A DNA stretch of 47,512 bases from Lentisphaeria bacterium. Its GTDB lineage: Bacteria; Verrucomicrobiota; Lentisphaeria; Victivallales; Victivallaceae. The stretch is from assembly GCA_017508385.1 (NCBI GenBank), contig JAFVZB010000069.1, forward strand, positions 1 to 47,512. Direction: 5' to 3'. Positions 16,185-23,953 of this stretch are shown here, one piece after another (the first letter of the stretch is position 1; every line of letters starts with the position of its first letter). Made by a program: the position numbers and the translations under genes. A model generated the notes under the pieces. The model worked only from the letters and a program-made list of their open reading frames with translations, was not told the DNA's origin and made no database searches.

Positions 16185-18746
16185 TCACACTCCCGGGGCG
16201 AGGCGGTAGGCGTCCGGCTCTTCGGTCACGGCGAAACCGGTTATATCCTGCGGAGCAACTCCCTTTACCGTCAAACTGTAACTGCCGGGAGCCAATTTCC
16301 ACGGTCGGTTGGGTTTGCCGTTGTAGGTGGTTCCTGAAATGATGCTCCAGACATTTTCAAAGCCGTGAGCGGGACGCAGCATCTTGCGCTCAGATTTTGC
16401 TCCGTTGAGCGAGACTTGGATATAGCGGAATCTGCTCAAATTTCTGCACCTCAAAAAGAGATAGGCTGAGCACTGCTTTGTGACCGTGAAATCTATCTTC
16501 ACCGTGTCGTCCGACACCGCCGACACCCTGCCGGGCACGGCATTTCTTCTTGCTTTGGCAACCAGTTGCGGATTGTTCCATGTGGTACACTCCACCAGCA
16601 CCGGACGGCTGCTGCCATCGGGTTCACGCACCGAAAAAGCCGAGACAAATCTTGCCGGAAGTGTCATCTTTGCGGGAACGGTCGTGACGGTCAGCACCCG
16701 GCTCTCGTTGGCTTTCAACTCAAATTCAGACGGAGTGACTCTGAAAAAATCAGCTCCGCAGACCACACTCAAACGGCAGGGTTTCTGAGCGGTGACTTTG
16801 ATATTTTTGGTCAAAACTTTTCCGTCAACGGCATCGAAACTCACTTTTGCACGGTCAAGAGTAAACGAAGTTTCCCGCAGGGGCAGAACTCCGGGAGCTC
16901 CTGTCACTCCTCCGTCTTTTGAGCAGTAAAACCCCTTTTCCTCAGTCGGAAAATCTTTGCAGTCAGCCATGCGGTCGCCTGCCGTATCGCAGATAAACTC
17001 CTTTCTGAACACGCCTTTGGAGCAGAGCGGTCCTGAGCTTCTCACCAGATTTCTGCGGCTGTAAAACTTGAACACCGGGTACTTCATAAAAATCCGCTCG
17101 TCCTCACGGATGGAAAAGCCGCCCACTCCGTCGAGGTAGTCGCAGATGGTGTTGTTGAAGAGAAAAACCGCTCCTGTGCCCGAGACGGAGTAGTTGTTTT
17201 TAACTCCGCTTGCCTTGTAGAAATAGACGTCACCCCTGCCGCAGAAGAGGTTGTTGTAAATGTACGACGGACCGATGAGGCAGGGAGCGGCACTGACTCC
17301 GCAAAGGGTGTCTTCGACCTTGTTTCCGGCAAATCTCACATTCATCTGCCCTCCGTCAAGCTCCATACCGTCATCGTTGCCGACGGCGAAATAGTTGCCG
17401 TAAACCTCGGCATCACTGCCGACTCCGCCCGAGAGCTTGCCGTTGCCCTTGCTCTCTACGGCATCGTTCCAGCGGTGGAAGGTACTGCCGAAGATATCGT
17501 TGCCGACAAGTACGACCTGCCGTGAGTCACCGATATGGATTCCGTTGGGTCCCGATGGGTGGGTGTAAAACCAGCTGTTGGCAGTTCCTCTTGCAGAGTG
17601 AATGACACACTTTTCGACGGTCACTTTTGCGGAGTTGAAAATACGCACGCCGCAATCATTGTTGAGGCTGTAACTCTTCTCGTAGTACCTGCCGTCAAGG
17701 TCGGGGCGGTGAGTTCCGATGCGTCCGAAGTGGTGGATATTGCAGTTGCGGATGACGATGTTTTGAGCTCCTCTGACACTGATGCCCTCTATTCTTCCGC
17801 CTGAAATATCAAGTCCGTCAAGGATAACGTACTGCAGACCGTCAAGGTCGAGCGCCGCACGGCTTGTCTCATCGCCCCTGAGGGTGACTCCCCGGGGGGA
17901 AACGTACCTGATGTACCCTTTTTTACTGCCCGACTTGAACTTGAAGGGCAGACTCTTTACCGTGACCGTCTCAGCCACAGGATAATCAAAACTGCGGGTC
18001 ACGAAAGAACTTCTGAGGGTCTCACGCCTGCCGCTGTCGTTGATATCGAGCTCAACTTCATACTCCGTGCCGCTCTCAAGTTCAAGCAGACTTGCCCGCA
18101 AGGCTTTGGCGTTGAAGTCGTAAACAAGAGGCAGTTCGTACTTGCGGAACTCACGCTCACCCTTTTTGCGCCGGAAAAGCGAGGCTTTGAAAGCGGCTGG
18201 GTCGGTACTCGTGCAGTTGTTGAGATAAATTCCCGCACTCCTGTACTGCGGCACGATTTCAAGGCGGGGGAGCTCACGGAGTTTCTGCTCACGGGGAGCT
18301 CCGAAATAAAAGCCGCTCAGGGTGAAAGTTCTGCCGACACTCTTTTCGAGACAGCGGTTGCGCAGAGATATCTCTATGCGCTCAAAGTTTCCTGAGTGAA
18401 AACGCAGAGTCACCCGCCCGTCAAGCGTGGCGTTTTCCTCGCTCTCGATGCGGATGCTCCTGCCGTTGCGGAACAGCTTCGACTGAATGTAAAAACTCTT
18501 TACCTCAGGAGCCTGCACACGGCAGGAAAACTCATACCATTTCCCCGGCTCAAGTTTGATCGAGGGCAGTACCGCCTGACCATCCCACTCGTGGTAGCTT
18601 GTGACTTTGACTTTAACTTGCTCACCGTTGCGGGAAAGAGCTATGCGGTCACGGCTGCGGTTGGCGATTTTGCCGGGAGTGAAATCATTTCCGGCAAGCT
18701 GCCACACACAACAAAACAGCAGCATCAGGATGGCAGGCAGGCGCAT
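16185..18746 (-). CDS. secreted right-handed parallel beta-helix protein
   Basis: The 853-residue protein has a signal peptide (MRLPAILMLLFCCVWQLAG), an N-terminal beta-sandwich-like region to about 150, a fibronectin-like stretch (150-260), and a parallel beta-helix at about 265-560. The helix carries repeated xxIxxxxIxN turns such as VIRNCNIHHFG, VTVEKCVIH and VYGNYFAVGNDDGMELDGG. The rest is beta-rich C-terminal modules. It resembles polysaccharide lyases and related surface enzymes, but I cannot identify a lyase family. It is a paralogue of the lipoprotein at 31069-33825. The start lies three bases after the stop of the beta-propeller gene, so the two form an operon. Confidence 0.8.
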   Translation of the reverse strand: MRLPAILMLLFCCVWQLAGNDFTPGKIANRSRDRIALSRNGEQVKVKVTSYHEWDGQAVLPSIKLEPGKWYEFSCRVQAPEVKSFYIQSKLFRNGRSIRIESEENATLDGRVTLRFHSGNFERIEISLRNRCLEKSVGRTFTLSGFYFGAPREQKLRELPRLEIVPQYRSAGIYLNNCTSTDPAAFKASLFRRKKGEREFRKYELPLVYDFNAKALRASLLELESGTEYEVELDINDSGRRETLRSSFVTRSFDYPVAETVTVKSLPFKFKSGSKKGYIRYVSPRGVTLRGDETSRAALDLDGLQYVILDGLDISGGRIEGISVRGAQNIVIRNCNIHHFGRIGTHRPDLDGRYYEKSYSLNNDCGVRIFNSAKVTVEKCVIHSARGTANSWFYTHPSGPNGIHIGDSRQVVLVGNDIFGSTFHRWNDAVESKGNGKLSGGVGSDAEVYGNYFAVGNDDGMELDGGQMNVRFAGNKVEDTLCGVSAAPCLIGPSYIYNNLFCGRGDVYFYKASGVKNNYSVSGTGAVFLFNNTICDYLDGVGGFSIREDERIFMKYPVFKFYSRRNLVRSSGPLCSKGVFRKEFICDTAGDRMADCKDFPTEEKGFYCSKDGGVTGAPGVLPLRETSFTLDRAKVSFDAVDGKVLTKNIKVTAQKPCRLSVVCGADFFRVTPSEFELKANESRVLTVTTVPAKMTLPARFVSAFSVREPDGSSRPVLVECTTWNNPQLVAKARRNAVPGRVSAVSDDTVKIDFTVTKQCSAYLFLRCRNLSRFRYIQVSLNGAKSERKMLRPAHGFENVWSIISGTTYNGKPNRPWKLAPGSYSLTVKGVAPQDITGFAVTEEPDAYRLAPGV

Positions 18747-18749
18747 ATT

Positions 18750-19925
18750 TTACCCCTGAGAGGTCAGGCTGCTGACATCGATGACGTACATCTGGCGGGG
18801 ACCCTCAAAGGCGGAGTCGATGCAGACGTACTTGTCATCCCTCGACCAGTTGGGATGCTGGTCACAGCGGGTCGGTCCGGGATAGGTCGGGTCACAGTGG
18901 AAACTGCCGATCTCGAAGATTTTTCCGCTCGCCATGTGGCGCAGGTAGATTTTGTGACAGCCATCCTCAAGCGGGAACGTATCGGTGAGCATCCACTTTT
19001 TATCCGATGAAAAAGAGCAGTGTCCGTCGGTGGGGTACTCATCCTTGCCGATGATCTCGGTCTTCTCGCTTCCGTCGGTGTAGAGATAATACTGCTTGCC
19101 GTTGAGGTAGCGGCTGGAAAAGTTGATGATCCTGCGGTCATCGACCCAGGTGTAGTGGCTGCTGAACTCCTCGAGGTTGAGCGGATAGATGTTGCTGCCG
19201 TCGATGTTGGCAGTGAACATGTGGGTGAACATATCGGGATTGCCCTGCTTATCCCACACTCTCCAGCGGTGGAAAAAGGCTATGCGGCGGCTGTCGGGAG
19301 AAAAGAGCAGGTGGTTGAACCATCCGGGAGTATCCTCCATGTCGGAGCGGTAGAACATCTTGGTGATTTCCGCCACGCTGATAATGAGCTTCGAGGTATC
19401 GTTCTTCAAATCGACCAGCCAGAGACCGTCGGCAGCCGGAATTTTATCGTTTTCAAACTCGTCAACAGCTCCCGGATAGCCGTAGCCGGGCCTCTCACGG
19501 TCGAGGCGTGAAAAGTTGAGGCTCAGAGCGTATCTGCCGTCAGGACTCAATGTGTATATCGGACGGTGCAGTGTGCGCATCTTGCCCGTGAACACATTGA
19601 GGATGCGGCTCACGAATCTGCCGTTCTCGATGTCGTTGTATATCACACAGTTGTCATCGTCGGCGAGATATTGCAGCATACATCCCTGCTGCCAGCACCA
19701 GGCTTTGGTCTCGGCGAAAGGAATGAAACGGTTTTTATCCTCGAGGTCGATCATACCGAGGGTAAGTTTTTCTCCGGCTTCGGGCTGTCTGCCCATGAAG
19801 TCGGATTCATTTGCCAGAAGATAGCGTCCGCTTTTGTTCCACGGAAACTTGTCAAAATAGCCGAAGAAGTGGTATTTCGGACCATCGGTGACCCTGGTAA
19901 TTGGCATGTGTCTTTTTTCAATCAT
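18750..19925 (-). CDS. beta-propeller protein, oligogalacturonate-lyase-like
   Basis: The 391-residue protein shows repeated propeller blades with SPDGRYALSL, SPDSRRIAFF, SSDKKWMLTD and SRDDKYVCID motifs. The closing block RCDQHPNWSRDDKYVC followed by DSAFEGPRQMYVIDV is like that of oligogalacturonate lyases (PL22) and TolB-type proteins. Candidate metal- or substrate-binding His residues occur in HYTWVDD, HCSFSSD and the CDQH block. No signal peptide is visible, so it may act in the cytoplasm. ATG codons at 19925 and 19907 are both possible starts. It is co-transcribed with the beta-helix gene. Enzymatic activity is an inference. Confidence 0.7.
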   Translation of the reverse strand: MIEKRHMPITRVTDGPKYHFFGYFDKFPWNKSGRYLLANESDFMGRQPEAGEKLTLGMIDLEDKNRFIPFAETKAWCWQQGCMLQYLADDDNCVIYNDIENGRFVSRILNVFTGKMRTLHRPIYTLSPDGRYALSLNFSRLDRERPGYGYPGAVDEFENDKIPAADGLWLVDLKNDTSKLIISVAEITKMFYRSDMEDTPGWFNHLLFSPDSRRIAFFHRWRVWDKQGNPDMFTHMFTANIDGSNIYPLNLEEFSSHYTWVDDRRIINFSSRYLNGKQYYLYTDGSEKTEIIGKDEYPTDGHCSFSSDKKWMLTDTFPLEDGCHKIYLRHMASGKIFEIGSFHCDPTYPGPTRCDQHPNWSRDDKYVCIDSAFEGPRQMYVIDVSSLTSQG

Positions 19926-19963
19926 AATAAATACTCTTTTATTTAGTTATGTCCGATTTGTTG

Positions 19964-20110
19964 TGGAGAAAAACAATCGGCGATGGCGCATTGCGGGCAA
20001 TCTCGTGCCTTGCTACTGCGCTGCTTCAGTCATGTACAAAAAGTACACTCCTTGCGCTGCTCATACGCAAAACCCGACCTTGCCTCACACTGCATCCATC
20101 GAGGGTAACA
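19964..20110 (+). repeat. family B repeat, copy B4 (forward)
   Basis: Contains GCGGGCAATCTCGTGCCTTG, a TGTAC-AAAAA-GTACA hairpin (about 20034-20048) and CTGCATCCATCGAGG. It lies downstream of the prepilin gene and upstream of the beta-propeller gene. Confidence 0.75.
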
Positions 20111-20208
20111 AGCCTCTCGAACAGTTCCCGTTTTGGCTTGCGGGTGTTTTGCGTTTTTCTGCAAATCAAAAAATCCGGACATTCTTTTATATTTTATCCT
20201 CTGACCCG

Positions 20209-21189
20209 TCAATATCCGTGCCAGAAGTGTGTGATGTTGCTTGATTTGGTCAGTGAGCCTGAGCCTTTGGCTTCGGCTTCAGACGGAGTCATCGAGTCGG
20301 TGTGACCGTCGGCATAAGCGAGAACGGTGCGTCCGTTGTGGCGGAACATCAAACTCACATAGCTCCAGATGGAGTAGGTTCTGGTGTTGCCGATGGTGCA
20401 GGCGGTTCCCCAGTAGTTCTCGGCGGCGGTCTGAACCTGAACCTCTCCGATGAGGATTCTGCCTGACGGATTTTTCACCCTCGAAAGGTAGCTGTAACGC
20501 TTGTTCTTTTCGGCGTCGGTGTCGCCTCCGTAAGAGAGATAGGTGTTGTAAGAGTACGAGCCGTTGGGCAGAGTGTAGTCATCTGCGACATGGTGGGGAG
20601 CTCCGGGAACACGCCTGCCCGAGGGGCAGACCGACTGCTTGGGCAGGTCGTGGTTCTGACTCTCAGCGCGGTCGGAATAAATTGCTCCGCCGATGTAGGG
20701 AATGACCGTGTTGCGAGCCGCCTCTTTCCAGACCGGACCGAAAGCATGAGTCTTGATAAGAGCATCACGCCACTCCACAGCCTTGCCGTTGACGATCATC
20801 CTGCTGAGCGGATTGCATCCGTTGTTGTCATCGGCATAGGCAATAGTGCCGAAACCGAGCTGTTTGAGGTTGTTGGCACAATTCGAGAGCTTGGCACGCT
20901 CCCGTGAACTCGCCAGAGACGGCATCAAAATACCCGCAAGGATGGCAATAATGGCAATAACGACCAGCAGTTCTATAAGGGTAAAGGAGTACACGGGGAG
21001 AGAGGGAAACTTCTTTTCACGGGAAAAGAAGTTTCCCTCTCTCCCCGCACCCCTCTCACCCTTCAAGAAAAGCGGAGTACTTTTTTGAAAACAATACAAC
21101 GGTAAAACACATATTTGACAAGTTTTGCTCACCAAGAGTTCTATTAAAGTGAAACGGAAAATTTTTGTCAGGGATGATTTCTCGCACAT
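20209..21189 (-). CDS. prepilin-type protein with duplicated cleavage motif and H-x9-DG C-terminus
   Basis: The 326-residue product is a type II/IV pseudopilin-like protein of the kind abundant in Lentisphaerota and Planctomycetota. It has a prepilin peptidase motif and hydrophobic helix ([18 protein letters not shown], from residue 69), a globular domain, and the H-x9-DG motif ([12 protein letters not shown]). Upstream of the normal motif is a second FTLIELLV at residues 13-20. It is followed by 48 residues ([13 protein letters not shown], then residues encoded by a family A hairpin) before the motif repeats. The start at 21189 has an AGGAG site nine bases upstream; the open frame to 21270 is not used. 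If the peptidase cuts at the second motif, the mature protein is normal. Transcribed divergently from the AraC-type regulator. Confidence 0.85.
   Translation of the reverse strand: MCEKSSLTKIFRFTLIELLVSKTCQICVLPLYCFQKSTPLFLKGERGAGREGNFFSREKKFPSLPVYSFTLIELLVVIAIIAILAGILMPSLASSRERAKLSNCANNLKQLGFGTIAYADDNNGCNPLSRMIVNGKAVEWRDALIKTHAFGPVWKEAARNTVIPYIGGAIYSDRAESQNHDLPKQSVCPSGRRVPGAPHHVADDYTLPNGSYSYNTYLSYGGDTDAEKNKRYSYLSRVKNPSGRILIGEVQVQTAAENYWGTACTIGNTRTYSIWSYVSLMFRHNGRTVLAYADGHTDSMTPSEAEAKGSGSLTKSSNITHFWHGY
20962..21153 (-). repeat. direct [14 protein letters not shown] repeats flanking a 144-nt in-frame insert
   Basis: Two 24-nt segments, 21153-21130 and 20985-20962, encode the same eight residues FTLIELLV. 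They differ at seven nucleotides, all synonymous. The segment between them is exactly 144 nt (48 codons) with no stop. Repeat-to-repeat distance is 168 nt. Confidence 0.9.
20994..21087 (+). repeat. family A repeat, copy A3, inside the prepilin gene
   Basis: A perfect 25-bp hairpin (arms 20994-21018 and 21023-21047, loop ACGG) followed by the CACCCCTCTCACCCTTCAAG and AAAAGCGG(AG)TACTTTTTTG modules of family A. It is read antisense relative to the repeat by the prepilin gene, in frame. Both arms lack one A/T pair that intergenic copies have, so the stem stays perfect. Confidence 0.85.
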
Positions 21190-21231
21190 AACACTTTCTC
21201 CTTTTTTGTTGAGGATTTTTGCTTCTGTTAT

Positions 21232-21260
21232 ATTATAGTGCAGAACACACTTTTTAACAA
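21232..21260 (-). promoter_or_regulatory. prepilin gene promoter
   Basis: On the minus strand TTGTTA (21260-21255), 17-nt spacer, TATAAT (21237-21232). The leader to the ATG at 21189 is about 35 nt and contains AAAAAAGGAGAAAG as ribosome-binding site. Confidence 0.7.
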
Positions 21261-21307
21261 CCGGGAACAAACATGAATTTTTTACGAAAACTGTGAAATT
21301 TTTACGA

Positions 21308-21336
21308 TTGATTTTTAACTGAGTGCGTGCTATATT
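21308..21336 (+). promoter_or_regulatory. AraC-type gene promoter, nearly leaderless
   Basis: TTGATT (21308-21313), 17-nt spacer ending TGC, TATATT (21331-21336). The ATG is at 21344, eight bases after the -10 box, so the transcript should begin within one or two bases of the start codon. No Shine-Dalgarno sequence fits. Confidence 0.65.
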
Positions 21337-21343
21337 CTATATT

Positions 21344-22240
21344 ATGAAAAAAGCAACTATAAAATTACCTTTTGAGTTTCCTCCGAAAGATGGTGCCAAT
21401 GTCCGCATCATGCTTCTCGGAGTTCTGCGTTGTTTCCGCCGTGAACTTGAAAACGGAAACATTAAACTGCGCCTGCCGTCGAGTCCGGGAGCTACTCAAA
21501 ACTACTGCGATGAGATAATTTTCCAATTCAGCGGCAGGGGCAACTGCTCTTTCGGCGATACGGAACACCTCACACTCTATGCGGGCGAAGTCCTGCTCGT
21601 GCCCCGGCAAACCGTCTATACCGTGACTCCTTCGGGGAAATACGGGTGCTGTCTGCTGAGGATCAGGGATGACGAAAGCGTGATAAGCTGCCGTATGTCA
21701 GAGGGCAGCCAAATCACCACACTGGGAGAGCTGAGACTGCGCCACAGCGGATTTTATGTTTCGGTCGTCCCCGCCCTGCGCTTTGCCAGTGACGGCCTGG
21801 TGAGGAGGATGCTCCAGCTCGCTCTGGTCTATCAGATCGAGTCTGATATCATGAACATCAAGCGCAACTTCGATGAGAGCGGAATAACTCCGCACCGACT
21901 GGCGTTCCGTGCCCGCCGCATCATCGAGGATTGGAACAACTCCTGCGCTCCCGAGATATCAGAAGTGGCGCAAATGGCGGGGTGCTCGGTGAACTACCTC
22001 TCAACGGTGTTCCGCAAGAGTTACGGAGTGACCTTAAAGAGCTTCATCCTGCGCCACAAGCTCGAAAACGCCCGCCACCTGCTCAACCTGGGAGAGATGA
22101 GACCGGCAGAAGTGGCAGAGTTCTGCGGTTTCCACGATGCGGGGTACTTTTCAAGGATATTCAAAGCCGCATTCGGATGCACTCCGTCGTCGATATACCG
22201 GGGAGGAGCAGAAAATAATTTCACCGCCAAAAGCAAGTAA
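21344..22240 (+). CDS. AraC family transcriptional regulator
   Basis: The 298-residue protein has an N-terminal cupin-like sensor region (GDTEHLTLYAGEVLLVPRQT at about 65-85) and a C-terminal double helix-turn-helix of AraC/XylS type (about 195-290). The helix-turn-helix motifs are ISEVAQMAGCSVNYLSTVFRKSYG and RPAEVAEFCGFHDAGYFSRIFKAAFG (each interrupted only by normal spacing). Regulators of this build usually respond to sugars. It is divergent from the prepilin-type gene, which it may control. The frame also allows GTG at 21323, but that would lie before the -10 box. Translation probably starts at ATG 21344 on a leaderless message. Confidence 0.92.
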   Translation: MKKATIKLPFEFPPKDGANVRIMLLGVLRCFRRELENGNIKLRLPSSPGATQNYCDEIIFQFSGRGNCSFGDTEHLTLYAGEVLLVPRQTVYTVTPSGKYGCCLLRIRDDESVISCRMSEGSQITTLGELRLRHSGFYVSVVPALRFASDGLVRRMLQLALVYQIESDIMNIKRNFDESGITPHRLAFRARRIIEDWNNSCAPEISEVAQMAGCSVNYLSTVFRKSYGVTLKSFILRHKLENARHLLNLGEMRPAEVAEFCGFHDAGYFSRIFKAAFGCTPSSIYRGGAENNFTAKSK

Positions 22241-22242
22241 CA

Positions 22243-22271
22243 TTGAATTTGAACACACAGCGGAGTATATT
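22243..22271 (+). promoter_or_regulatory. candidate promoter for the pnuT-thiN operon
   Basis: TTGAAT (22243-22248), 17-nt spacer, TATATT (22266-22271), starting two bases after the AraC-type stop codon. If used, the transcript has a leader of about 355 nt made mostly of repeat B5. I looked for a TPP riboswitch in this leader and saw none. Confidence 0.5.
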
Positions 22272-22312
22272 ATTCAAATGATGTCCTGCTTTTGTGAAAT
22301 ATAAAGGCGGAA

Positions 22313-22602
22313 ACGCAAAACACCTGTTTCCATCGACGGATGCAGCGTGAGGCAAGGTCGGGTTTTGCGTATGAGCAGCGCAGGGAGTGTACTTTTTGTA
22401 CATGACCGAAGCAGCGCAGTAGCAAGGCACGAGATTGCCCACGAAGCGCCGCCGTTTTCCCTCGGTGGATGCAGTGCGAGGCAAGGTCGTGTTTTGCGTA
22501 TGAGCAGCGCAAGGAGTGTACGACTGTACATGACTGAAGCAGCGCAGTAGCAAGGCACGAGATTGCCCGCAATGCGCCGCCGCCGGTGGTCTTTCTTCAC
22601 AA
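22313..22602 (-). repeat. family B repeat, copy B5 (two tandem units, reverse)
   Basis: Two near-identical units, about 22323-22445 and 22455-22600. Each has GATGCAG..GTGAGGCAAGG, GTATGAGCAGCGCA, a TGTAC/GTACA hairpin (loops TTTTT and GACT) and CAGCGCAGTAGCAAGGCACG. The copy ends with the CGCCGGTGGTCTTTCTTCAC terminus. It explains most of the gene-free stretch 22241-22634. Confidence 0.8.
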
Positions 22603-22634
22603 CAAATGGGGCAATAATTATTGGAATTTTTCAA

Positions 22635-23333
22635 ATGAATACTGTTAAAAATTTTATTTGCGGTGAACTCTCGGGGTGGAAAAAGAGCGAGGCTCTCTGG
22701 TTCGGCTTCTGCATATTTTCCACGCTTGCGGTATCGCTTTATATGCGGGACTCCTCTGCCGGAGTCGCCGCTTCTCTCACCGGAACCTGCTACACTCTGC
22801 TTGCGGGCAAGGGCAAAATCAGCTGCTATCTCTTCGGAGTCGTCAACACCCTTTTGTACTCGCTCGTCTCGTATCAGAACCGGCTCTACGGTGAAGTCAT
22901 GCTCAATTTGCTCTGCTACTTCCCCATGATGTTCGCTGGCTTCATCTGCTGGAAGAGAAATCTCGGCAGAGACAGCATCATCCGCAAGACCTCTCTCAAT
23001 GCCGAAGAACGCCACATCTACCTTGCCGCAACTCTTTTCGGAGTCGTCATTTACGCACTGATACTCAAAAAGATGGGCGACTCCCAGCCGGTCATCGACA
23101 GCCTGACCACGGTGCTCTCGGTAACGGCGATGGTGCTCACGGTAAAGCGGTGCTCAGACCAGTGGCTGTTGTGGATAACGGTCAATGCGCTCTCGGTCTA
23201 TATGTGGTTCAAAGCGTGGAGCTCCGGCAGCGGCTCGACCGCCGTGCTTCTCATGTGGCTCATCGCCCTTGCCAACGGCGTTATATTCTATATCAAATGG
23301 AAGAGGGAGTGTTCACCATGTCAAAACCCCTGA
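22635..23333 (+). CDS. PnuC-family vitamin transporter, probably PnuT (thiamine)
   Basis: The 232-residue protein has about seven hydrophobic segments and PnuC features: a Trp-rich region, GKGKISCYLFGVVNTLLYSL, YGEVMLNLLCYFPM and the C-terminal WITVNALSVYMWF. PnuC proteins move vitamin-like nucleosides by facilitated diffusion, with trapping by phosphorylation. The gene overlaps a thiamine pyrophosphokinase gene. In Bacteroidota and Campylobacterota this pairing marks the thiamine-specific PnuT subgroup, so thiamine is the likelier cargo than nicotinamide riboside. The frame is open to 22563; ATG 22635 begins the first structured part. Confidence 0.82.
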   Translation: MNTVKNFICGELSGWKKSEALWFGFCIFSTLAVSLYMRDSSAGVAASLTGTCYTLLAGKGKISCYLFGVVNTLLYSLVSYQNRLYGEVMLNLLCYFPMMFAGFICWKRNLGRDSIIRKTSLNAEERHIYLAATLFGVVIYALILKKMGDSQPVIDSLTTVLSVTAMVLTVKRCSDQWLLWITVNALSVYMWFKAWSSGSGSTAVLLMWLIALANGVIFYIKWKRECSPCQNP

Positions 23334-23953
23334 CCGTCATCCTCGCCGACGGAGATTTCCCCAAAACCGCAGTTCCGCTCGAGATACTCTCTCAGGCTCA
23401 CTTCATCGTCTGCTGTGACGGAGCGGCGGCTTCGCTCACCGGACTCGGAATAATTCCCGACGCCATCGTGGGCGACCTCGACAGCCTGCCCGAAAAGTTC
23501 AAGGAGCAGTTTTCCGACCGTCTGATACACGTGAGCGATCAGGAGACCAATGATTTGACCAAAGCCTTCAACTACTGCTGCGCTTCAGGCAGAGAGAACA
23601 TCGTCATCCTCGGAGCCACGGGCAAGCGTGAGGACCACACCCTCGGCAACCTCTCGCTTCTGGCGGAGTATTCAAAAAAAATTCCCTCGATACGCTGCAT
23701 CACCAATTACGGAGTCTTCCGTGCCGTATCAGCTCCGGGCAGATTCGAGTCGCACAAGGGTCAGCAGATATCGATAATAGCCCTCACTCCGGGAGCGGTG
23801 GTCACGTCGGAAAACTTGAAATATCCGCTCAGAAAGCTCACCCTCAATTACTGGTGGCAGGCAACGCTCAACGAGGCACTGGGAGACTCTTTCTCCCTTG
23901 ATTTCCCATCAAATACCCAATTACTACTCTTTCAGGAGCACGCAAAAAAATGA
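23318..23953 (+). CDS. thiN: thiamine pyrophosphokinase
   Basis: The enzyme transfers pyrophosphate from ATP to thiamine to make TPP. The 211-residue protein shows CCDGAAASLTGLGIIPDAIV, then GDLDSL (about 53-58), DQETNDLTKAFNY (about 75-87) and LGATGKREDHTLGNLSLL, all family signatures. ATG at 23318 follows GGGAG and overlaps the transporter gene by 16 nt. The open frame to 23150 is antiparallel baggage. Together with the transporter it makes a salvage module: import, then trapping as TPP. Its stop overlaps the next start as ATGA. Confidence 0.92.
   Translation: MSKPLTVILADGDFPKTAVPLEILSQAHFIVCCDGAAASLTGLGIIPDAIVGDLDSLPEKFKEQFSDRLIHVSDQETNDLTKAFNYCCASGRENIVILGATGKREDHTLGNLSLLAEYSKKIPSIRCITNYGVFRAVSAPGRFESHKGQQISIIALTPGAVVTSENLKYPLRKLTLNYWWQATLNEALGDSFSLDFPSNTQLLLFQEHAKK

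Noticed and set aside
20986..21080. Target-site duplication GGAGTAC flanking repeat A3
   Set aside because: GGAGTAC occurs at 20986-20992 and 21074-21080, but the right copy is a variant of the A consensus (GGGGAAC), and excision between them (88 nt) would shift the frame.
20209..21189. Prepilin gene as a pseudogene or frameshift
   Set aside because: The insert is exactly in frame, there is no stop codon, and the promoter, ribosome-binding site and C-terminal H-x9-DG motif are intact.
22272..22634. TPP riboswitch before the thiamine genes
   Set aside because: The conserved CTGAGA and ACCTGATC-type elements are absent; the leader is repeat B5.
22221..23015. A 264-codon minus-strand frame
   Set aside because: Made from repeat B5 and the antisense of the PnuC-family gene; the repeated NLVPCYCAASVMY-type peptides come from the repeat.
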